Source: Clostridiales bacterium (GTDB lineage Bacteria > Bacillota_A > Clostridia > Christensenellales > Aristaeellaceae). From it: a stretch of DNA of 7,733 nt. The stretch lies in contig JAIKWN010000228.1 in NCBI GenBank assembly GCA_024684665.1, forward strand, positions 1-7,733, given 5' to 3'. The notes under the pieces were generated by a model. It made no database searches. It was not told the DNA's origin and was given only the letters and a program-made list of their open reading frames with translations. The position numbers and the translations under genes were made by a program. Of this stretch, positions 1-5,600 are shown piece by piece; the first letter of the stretch is position 1; each line of letters begins with the position of its first letter.

Positions 1-50
1 TGTTTGACCTTTTCCTCTCTCAGTGTTGCACTTAGTTTGACAATTCATCG
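1..50 (+). mobile_element. Possible terminal end of an IS30-like insertion sequence (weak)
   Basis: No gene starts here. The stretch around 23-46, containing GTTGCACTTAGTTTGACAAT, resembles from memory the outer ends of IS30-family elements of Firmicutes, which often carry a GTTGCACTT motif followed by a TTGACAATTC-like stretch. If so, the element lies to the left of the window and ends near position 50. No transposase sequence or second inverted repeat is visible, so this could equally be plain intergenic DNA. The TTGACA at 37-42 has no -10 box at the right distance, so it is not called as a promoter. Confidence 0.2.
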
Positions 51-79
51 CAATGGAGGGGGAAACGTCGGACGTCGAC

Positions 80-107
80 AAAAAAGGCGCTCCCGCGGGA
101 GCGCCTT
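80..107 (-). terminator. Intrinsic terminator of the L,D-transpeptidase gene
   Basis: A perfect inverted repeat occupies 84-107, with arms built on GGCGCTCC/GGAGCGCC around a CGCG centre. Read on the minus strand it is followed by six T (80-85 as A on the plus strand). It begins about 15 bases after the stop codon of the minus-strand gene, as expected for a factor-independent terminator. Confidence 0.9.
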
Positions 108-122
108 CCTGTCGGAAGGGGA

Positions 123-998
123 TCAGTGCTGCTGGTAGCCGCTGATCAGGATGTACGGGTTTTTTGCGGGATCCATCCAGAGGAAGACGTTCTTCAGGTC
201 GTTGGATGGCAGCGCGATGCAGCCCGCGGTGGAGCCGTTGCCGGAATGGAAGAAGATGGCGCTTCCGGCGCGGCGGCGCGTGTAGGGATGCATGTTGAAG
301 CGGATTACGCAGCTCAGATCGTAACTGCCCTTATAGTCTTCCAGATGCTCTACCTCGTCGTGGTCCCAGGTATCCTCAAGCTTCGGATCGTCACGCTCCT
401 GCCAGGTGTTGTAATAGATCGAGTCGTTGTCTCCGACCCAGTCGCTTTGGGGCGTAACGTCCCGCCAAGGCATCTTCAGCCCTTCCGGCTTCGGCTTGAT
501 TCCGAAGCATGGGCCGAGCCTCCAGAGGCCGGCGGGCGAGGTCCTGTCGCCCTGTACGCGGTCGTGGCTGATGCCGTTGCTTCCGGTATGGCCCATCATG
601 CGGCGGAGGCCCTGGGCGCTCTTCCAGCCGGAACCGCTCTTCTCATAGCAGACCGTGGCATCGATGGACGCGTAGCCCTTCTTCAGCACGACGAGAACGA
701 GCTGCTTGCATCCGCGCGCGGACAGATCCTTTTCGGTCAGCCCTTCCACGGCGAGCCATTTTTCGAGCAGCTCCTCGTCCGTGCAGTCGTCGTCCGCCTT
801 GTAGGAGTCCGCGCGGCTGAGGTCCCAGGTCGCCAGGGTGCTGCCCGGATCCGTTTCGGCGGGAGTGCCGGACGAGCCGGTCGAGATGTCGTTTACGTCG
901 TATGTGAATCGCGGGTCCTTTTTGGCGCAGGCAGCGAGAGCGAGCGCGAGAAGCGCGGCGGCCGCGGCGAACAGCCGGATGCGTACGGTCCTTTGCAT
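123..998 (-). CDS. L,D-transpeptidase (YkuD/ErfK-type) lipoprotein
   Basis: Predicted 291-residue exported enzyme that would form 3-3 crosslinks in, or otherwise modify, peptidoglycan. Residues 1-24 form a lipoprotein signal peptide: Arg-rich start, Ala/Leu-rich core and lipobox LAAC with Cys24, followed by a Ser/Thr/Gly/Asp linker, so it should be anchored to the outer face of the membrane. The catalytic domain covers about residues 98-287. It shows GHTG near 136, GDRTSPAGLWRLG near 150-162 (the GDGkTPaG signature of the COG3786 branch), SDWVGDNDS near 185-193, and the active-site block GSAIFFHSGN-GSTAGCIALP with His251 and nucleophile Cys260. The start at 998 is preferred over the upstream ATG at 1115 because an AAGGAGG lies 8 bases before it, the signal peptide begins there, and the longer form would overlap the promoter. 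The family assignment is strong; the exact crosslinking activity is inferred. Confidence 0.9.
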   Translation of the reverse strand: MQRTVRIRLFAAAAALLALALAACAKKDPRFTYDVNDISTGSSGTPAETDPGSTLATWDLSRADSYKADDDCTDEELLEKWLAVEGLTEKDLSARGCKQLVLVVLKKGYASIDATVCYEKSGSGWKSAQGLRRMMGHTGSNGISHDRVQGDRTSPAGLWRLGPCFGIKPKPEGLKMPWRDVTPQSDWVGDNDSIYYNTWQERDDPKLEDTWDHDEVEHLEDYKGSYDLSCVIRFNMHPYTRRRAGSAIFFHSGNGSTAGCIALPSNDLKNVFLWMDPAKNPYILISGYQQH

Positions 999-1086
999 GA
1001 TGTGTTCCTCCTTGATCGGCTGTGGACGGACCGGACCCGGACGATCGTTCCGCCCGGGACTGCGTGATCCGGAAGGTCCCTTTCCT

Positions 1087-1115
1087 ACGATAGCATTTTC
1101 CGGGGAAACCTTCAA
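1087..1115 (-). promoter_or_regulatory. Promoter of the L,D-transpeptidase gene
   Basis: On the minus strand, TTGAAG (1115-1110) is separated by 17 bases from TATCGT (1092-1087). The -10 is preceded by TGC, giving an extended -10. It would start a leader of about 80 bases before the ATG at 998. It is divergent from the rplJ promoter; the two -35 boxes are only 22 bases apart, so the two units may influence each other. Confidence 0.6.
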
Positions 1116-1137
1116 CGAAAAAAGCGCACTCAGGCTA

Positions 1138-1166
1138 TTGACAGGCGCTGTCCCCTTCTGTATAAT
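1138..1166 (+). promoter_or_regulatory. Perfect-consensus sigma-A promoter of rplJL
   Basis: TTGACA (1138-1143), a 17-base spacer, then TATAAT (1161-1166). Both hexamers and the spacing match the housekeeping consensus exactly, which fits a highly expressed ribosomal protein operon. Transcription would start around 1172-1175, at the 5' edge of the L10 leader. Confidence 0.92.
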
Positions 1167-1173
1167 CCTGTTC

Positions 1174-1290
1174 GGTCATTCGCCATAGACAGCCGGCTCC
1201 GGCGAGCAATCGCCGCGTAAGACCTGCCGAGGTGAGCAACACAAAGCTTTGCCGCGCCCTGTCTCTGTCGAGAACGGGGCGTTTTTTGTG
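1174..1290 (+). promoter_or_regulatory. L10 leader (ribosomal protein leader, autoregulatory)
   Basis: The transcript between promoter and rplJ carries the hallmarks of the Firmicutes L10 leader: CATAGACAGCCGGC at 1184-1197 and CCTGCCGAGGTGAG at 1223-1236. CGGC (1194-1197) can pair with GCCG (1226-1229), and GGCG (1201-1204) with CGCC (1211-1214) in an internal hairpin. In Bacillus subtilis the L10(L12)4 complex binds this kind of leader and promotes premature termination, so the operon is repressed when free stalk complex accumulates. The same control is inferred here because an intrinsic terminator follows (1255-1287). A competing fold is possible: GACAG plus CGGC (1188-1197) can pair with GCCG plus CTGTC (1251-1263), which would break up both the binding fold and the terminator. 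Confidence 0.85.
1255..1287 (+). terminator. Leader attenuator upstream of rplJ
   Basis: CGCCCTG (1255-1261) pairs with CGGGGCG (1275-1281) with one G-T pair. TCTC/GAGA extends the stem inward past a single bulged A, with a four-base loop. Six T follow at 1282-1287. It lies between the L10 leader and the rplJ ribosome binding site, so it is read as the conditional terminator of the L10 attenuation mechanism rather than the end of a gene. Confidence 0.8.
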
Positions 1291-1340
1291 GATCGCCGCA
1301 GCGGATACCGAATTTCGATCAAGGAGGTGAAACACAAAAA

Positions 1341-1862
1341 ATGGCAAATGCAGCAAACATCGCTTCCAAAGCGCAGCAGGTGGCGGAGGTCGCCGAAAAG
1401 CTCAGGAAGGCAAAGGGCGTCGTGTTCTTTGACTTCAAGGGCCTGACGGTCGAAGAGGTCACCGCGATCCGTAAGGACATGCGTGAGAAAGGCCTCGAGT
1501 ATGTCGTGGTCAAGAATCACATCATGTCCCGTGCCTGCGACGAGGTGGGCATCGACGCGTCCGTACACGGGATGCTGAAGGGACCCTCCGCGTTCGCGTT
1601 CGGCTATGAGGATGCGGCGGCACCCGCCAAGGTTCTCAAGGAAGCCATCAAGAAGTACAAGAAGTGCGAGCTCAAGGGCGGCGTCGTCGAAGGTGCCGTC
1701 ACCAACGCGAAGGACATGGATGCCATCGCGGATCTGCCCAGTCGCGAGGTGCTCATCGCCCGCCTGCTTGGCAGCATGATGTCCCCCATTTCCGGCCTGG
1801 CCATCGTTCTGGATCAGATCGCGAAGAAGATGGGAGCCCCCGCCGAAGAAGCCCAGGCGTAA
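1341..1862 (+). CDS. rplJ: Large ribosomal subunit protein uL10 (L10)
   Basis: 173-residue protein, the usual length for bacterial L10. It anchors the flexible stalk: the N-terminal domain binds 23S rRNA with L11, and the C-terminal helix carries dimers of L7/L12. Visible family features are the N-terminal helix followed by [20 protein letters not shown], then [34 protein letters not shown] in the middle, the [15 protein letters not shown] block, and an acidic/Ala-rich tail. The start is set by AAGGAGGTGA at 1321-1330, nearly the full complement of the 16S rRNA 3' end; the 13-base gap from GGAGG to ATG is slightly long. It is cotranscribed with rplL, 80 bases downstream, and is probably regulated by the leader. 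Confidence 0.97.
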   Translation: MANAANIASKAQQVAEVAEKLRKAKGVVFFDFKGLTVEEVTAIRKDMREKGLEYVVVKNHIMSRACDEVGIDASVHGMLKGPSAFAFGYEDAAAPAKVLKEAIKKYKKCELKGGVVEGAVTNAKDMDAIADLPSREVLIARLLGSMMSPISGLAIVLDQIAKKMGAPAEEAQA

Positions 1863-1870
1863 TGCCGGGG

Positions 1871-1906
1871 TCCCGGTTTCCGGGAAGTGACCGGGGCGGA
1901 AGCCCC
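1871..1906 (+). other. Two short hairpins in the rplJ-rplL spacer
   Basis: TCCCGG (1871-1876) pairs with CCGGGA (1880-1885) around TTT. GGGGC (1893-1897) pairs with GCCCC (1902-1906) around GGAA, a GNRA-type tetraloop. Neither is followed by a T-run, so they are not terminators. Between the L10 and L7/L12 genes such structures could affect message stability or the higher translation of rplL needed for several L7/L12 copies per L10; that role is inferred. Confidence 0.5.
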
Positions 1907-1942
1907 ACCAAAGACATTAATAATTATAAGGAGATCATATCA

Positions 1943-2311
1943 ATGGATAAGGCTAAGCTGATTGAGGATATCAAAGCGATGTCCGTGCTCGAGCTCTCCG
2001 AGCTCGTGAAGGCCCTCGAAGAGGAGTTCGGCGTTTCCGCCGCCGCTACTGCCGTTGCAGTCGCTGGTCCCGCCGCCGCTGCTGAGGAAGTGGAAGAGAA
2101 GACCGAGTTCGACGTCATCCTCAAGGAGATCGGACCGGAGAAGATCAAGGTCATCAAGGTCGTCCGCGAGCAGACCGGCCTCGGCCTGAAGGAAGCCAAG
2201 GAAGTCGTCGACAACGCGCCCAAGGCCGTCAAGGAAGGTGTTTCCAAGGAAGAAGCCGAGAAGATCGCTGCCGCGTTTAAGGAAGTCGGCGCCGTCTGCG
2301 AGATCAAGTAA
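1943..2311 (+). CDS. rplL: Large ribosomal subunit protein bL12 (L7/L12)
   Basis: 122 residues, typical for L7/L12, the multicopy stalk protein that recruits translation GTPases. Residues 1-31 ([20 protein letters not shown] and onward) form the dimerisation and L10-binding domain. Residues 33-52 are the Ala-rich flexible hinge with its acidic end. Residues 53-122 are the globular factor-binding domain, with [20 protein letters not shown] near 67-86 and [13 protein letters not shown] near 96-108. The start is set by AAGGAG at 1928-1933, nine bases before ATG. A longer reading frame continues upstream into rplJ in another frame, but it lacks family similarity and is discarded. It is the last gene of the operon: a terminator follows within 20 bases. 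Confidence 0.98.
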   Translation: MDKAKLIEDIKAMSVLELSELVKALEEEFGVSAAATAVAVAGPAAAAEEVEEKTEFDVILKEIGPEKIKVIKVVREQTGLGLKEAKEVVDNAPKAVKEGVSKEEAEKIAAAFKEVGAVCEIK

Positions 2312-2328
2312 GATTTCGGGCTGCATGG

Positions 2329-2363
2329 AAGGAGCTCTCCCTCGGGGAGGGCTCTTTTTGTTT
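2329..2363 (+). terminator. Intrinsic terminator of the rplJL operon
   Basis: GAGCTCTCC (2332-2340) pairs with GGAGGGCTC (2346-2354) with one G-T pair, around a five-base loop. Five T and then GTTT follow. The AAG before the stem can extend pairing into the T-run. It sits 18 bases after the rplL stop, so rpoB is not part of this transcript. Confidence 0.9.
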
Positions 2364-2552
2364 CGGGGGGAGGAAAACGGTCGGGACCGGTGCGTCTCGA
2401 GGCGTACCGAATTTATGAATAAAACATGAACAGACCTGGAGCGGATATGAATCAAATAGTATCCATGCGGTGAGCAAACCACTAAATATGGAGAAGTGAG
2501 GTTTAAAGTGAAGCGGAATTGAAAACAACCTATTACGGTTTGCGCGGTGTTG
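2364..2552 (+). other. Gene-free, relatively AT-rich spacer
   Basis: No convincing gene, tRNA or known RNA motif is seen. The stretch is visibly richer in A and T than the flanking genes. The only small frame noticed is 15 codons from ATG 2425 and lacks a good ribosome binding site. A weak pairing GGATA (2443-2447) with TATCC (2460-2464) is too small to interpret. The downstream part merges into the promoter of the large exported-protein gene. Confidence 0.5.
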
Positions 2553-2582
2553 TTCAGTGTGCGGGAACACTTTGGCTATAAT
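2553..2582 (+). promoter_or_regulatory. Probable promoter of the large exported-protein gene
   Basis: A perfect -10 TATAAT lies at 2577-2582. The best -35 is TTCAGT at 2553-2558 with an 18-base spacer, only partly like the consensus. Transcription would begin near 2590 and give a leader of about 57 bases. The weak -35 suggests moderate or activator-dependent expression. Confidence 0.5.
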
Positions 2583-2609
2583 ACAGAAGAAATCGTATAC
2601 CTGTCTCTA

Positions 2610-2630
2610 TGTATGCCTTTTTGGCATACA
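2610..2630 (+). other. Perfect hairpin in the leader, just before the ribosome binding site
   Basis: TGTATGCC (2610-2617) pairs perfectly with GGCATACA (2623-2630) around a TTTTT loop. The hairpin ends directly before the purine-rich AAGGAAGGA that serves as ribosome binding site. The T-run is in the loop, so it is not an intrinsic terminator. An alternative pairing of CCTGT (2600-2604) with ACAGG (2628-2632) would reach into the binding site. A stabilising or translational-control role is possible but unproven. Confidence 0.55.
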
Positions 2631-2646
2631 GGAAAGGAAGGAATCA

Positions 2647-5600
2647 ATGAAACGTATCAGTGCACTCGTGATGGCGCTCCTGTTCGTCCTGACGCTCGTG
2701 CCGGTTACCGCGCGGGCGGCGGGCGAGTTCGTGGTGTCGGGGCCTACGAAGACGACGTATCAGGTGGGTGACACGCTCGATTTGGCCGGCCTGATCGTCA
2801 AAATGGACGGCACCGTCATCTATGATTATACCGGTGGCGTGAAGGATCTGGTAAAGGTCACGCGTGATGATGGAGACACTTTGACGGATCCGCTGACGAA
2901 GGATGTGAAGCTCAAGTTGTCATCCGAAACGTATCCGGAGCTGAATCAGTCCGTCAGCATCAAAGTGAAGGATACGTGGTGGACTACCACGGTTACGACC
3001 ACCCCGCAGGACGTGAAGTATAATGAGGCTTTGAAGCCGAGTGCTGCCGGTATTTCGGTGGTAAAAACTGTCAAAAAATGGGATAAGGCGACAAATTCAG
3101 TAGTATCAGAAACGCCTATCACCATTACATATGGCAGCGAACCAGAAGGCTACGAGTATGAGTTTTTGCCAGTGACGTTCACCAAGGACCAGATCGGGCA
3201 GACGGTACCGATCACGATCCGCCTTCTTGAGAAAGGGAAGGTGGTCGTTGAGCGTAGCGATCTGCTGGCTGTAAACGTTAAGGGGGTCGAAGTCGATTCG
3301 GTGGAAGTCGCGCCTGATTCGGTTGAGATTCTTCCTGGCAAATCCGCAGCCGTGTCTTTGACGCTGAAGGATTCTTCCAGTAATATTCTTGATCCGAATG
3401 CGATTGAAGATGCAGTTGTTTGGGCGACGGACGACGCTTCTGTTGCAGATGTCTCCGGTGGTAACAGTGGTGCGACGATCAGCGTGCCGGCGGATGCAAC
3501 GGCAGGTAGTACCGCCGAGATCACCGCGACGATCGGATCAAAATCCGCAAAAGTGAAAGTTACGGTTGCGGATGCCGAGCCGACTTCTTTGAAAATCCTT
3601 TCCGGCGGCGCGTATATCAGCGAGCTTACTGTTCTGCAGGGCACGGAGCATAAGCTGACAGCTGTGCTATACAACTCTTCAGGAGATGTGGTCGCTACCA
3701 GTCCGATCGTGTGGGAGATCGACGGGACGAACGCGAATTCCGATGGCAGGCAGATCATTGAACTGACGGAAGACGGAACGATCATCGCGCTGTATCCTCA
3801 TGACTCGGCGGTCAAGGTGAAAGCAACGCTAACATACGGCGGCACTGATTACTCTGCCACGGTCAGCGTTACCGTTAATGAAGCGACCACTGTTGCCCCG
3901 GATCCAGAAGAGGGAAAGAAGTATACGTTCCTCAAGATTGAGGCAGTAGGGAAAAAGTACTACATGATTGGCGAGAAGTACGATCCCAAGGATCTCGAGG
4001 TGCGTGCCTATGTTTTGAACGAATCTACCGGCGAGACCCTTGGTTATGTGATCTCGGATTTCACGTACACGCTCAGTCATACCAAGAATTCTTCCGCCAA
4101 GCTGAAGCCGACTGATCTTGCATCTGCGTTCAACGCCTCTGGGGAAGCGAAGCTGACGGCATCTTATACGTTCAAATATCTGCACAGCGATGGTTCCATG
4201 ACGACCAAAACGCTGACGGCATCCGAGACGCTATATGTGTACTCCGAGCGCCCCTACATGGTGGTCATCGACGAGTACCCCTATATGACTACCTACTATA
4301 AGGGAGAGACACTGGATCCCGATGGACTCGTACTCAAGGTCGCCTACACGTCTGATGGGTTCGACGAGAGTTCGCCCAAGATCTCCCGCTACGAACCTCT
4401 GGCAATCAATACCGAGACGATCCCTGAACTGAACCACAAGTTCACACAGGATGACGTGGATGCAGGTGGCAGGGAATTCAAGATCATTGGACCTACGGAT
4501 AAATACGGCACCGCTCCGGATCCGGCGACCCTTCCGATCCAGGTTAGTGCGCCCGTGACCAACGGCTCGGACCCGGCGGACTGGCCGCCGGTCGTGTCCG
4601 TTTCGACTCTGACGTTCACGTATGAAGAGTATATCGCGAGTCCTGTGACCAAGAAGCAATTCAAGGTTACGATGAAAGATAAGAACACGCCGCAGAGCAG
4701 CCTCGCGTGGTCTATCTCCAACCCGAAGACTGCATCGTATAAGGTGCTCAGCTATATCGACGGTGTCTTTACCATCGAGGTGACGCCATTAATGCCCGGT
4801 AAGACGGTTATCAGCGTGCGCCCGAGGGGCCTGAGCGATAAGAAGGGAACGGATGACGATGCCTGGATGACCGGCGATGACTGGGATGCGTATACCGGGA
4901 AGTGTGAGATCGAGGTGCTCGGCAGCCCGGATGAGAAGATCTATGCGATGAAACTGGATCACGAATCGCTGACGCTTCTTCTCGGTGAGTCCGGTGCGCT
5001 GCTCCCCGTGTTTACACCAGAAACTGCCTATGATGACGTAACCTGGGAAGCCTATGCGTATGACGACGATCATACGGCGGGAGATGTGGCGAAGGCCTTC
5101 GCAAAAGAGTTTATCGATGTGGATAAGCTCCATAAGGAAGGGATCATCAAAACCCTCAAGATGACTCCCACGGTAAAGAACTTCAAACTCTATATTGAAG
5201 CTACGACCGTAAACAAGCACCCGAAGGGGGAGAGCGGCGCGAAAAAGCTCAAGGATGACGCCATCGTATACATCGTCGGTATCGCCGTGGATTCTATGAC
5301 GATCGACCGGTCCGATCTGACGCTGTATGCAGGCAGCTCGGAGCCCGTCACGGCGGTTGTATACCCGGATGAGGCATCGGATAAGACCGTGGCATGGGCC
5401 TCCAGCGATGAGACAAGCCCTGTGCAGTACAATAGTACGACCATTGCCGCCGCTCCGATCGTGGAGATCTCCTCCGTGTATCATGAGGGCAGCAAAAGCA
5501 CAGGCATGGTCAAGACGAACCGCGCGAACTTTGAAGCCTACTGCGCAGAGAAGGGCGTCGATACCTATACGGCGACGATCTATGCGGTCGCAAGTAGCGG

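Noticed and set aside
37..65. Plus-strand promoter starting with TTGACA at 37-42
   Set aside because: There is no -10-like hexamer 16-18 bases downstream and no plus-strand gene follows; the region leads into the minus-strand terminator.
126..1067. 313-codon open frame on the plus strand
   Set aside because: It is fully antisense to the lipoprotein transpeptidase gene, has no ribosome binding site and no recognisable domain. The minus-strand frame has a lipobox, active-site motif, promoter and terminator.
1664..1942. In-frame upstream extension of rplL into rplJ
   Set aside because: The extension is an Arg- and Gly-rich out-of-frame reading of rplJ. L7/L12 starts at MDKAKL with a good ribosome binding site.
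2425..2472. 15-codon open frame in the spacer before the giant gene
   Set aside because: It has no ribosome binding site and no similarity, and such frames are common by chance.
2557..2646. Upstream start for the giant protein at 2557
   Set aside because: It would lie upstream of the -10 box and place 30 residues before a normal signal peptide. The ATG at 2647 has the binding site.
4231..4659. Other long antisense frames within 3150-4721 as possible genes
   Set aside because: They overlap the convincing plus-strand coding sequence throughout and show no signal, motif or binding site of their own.
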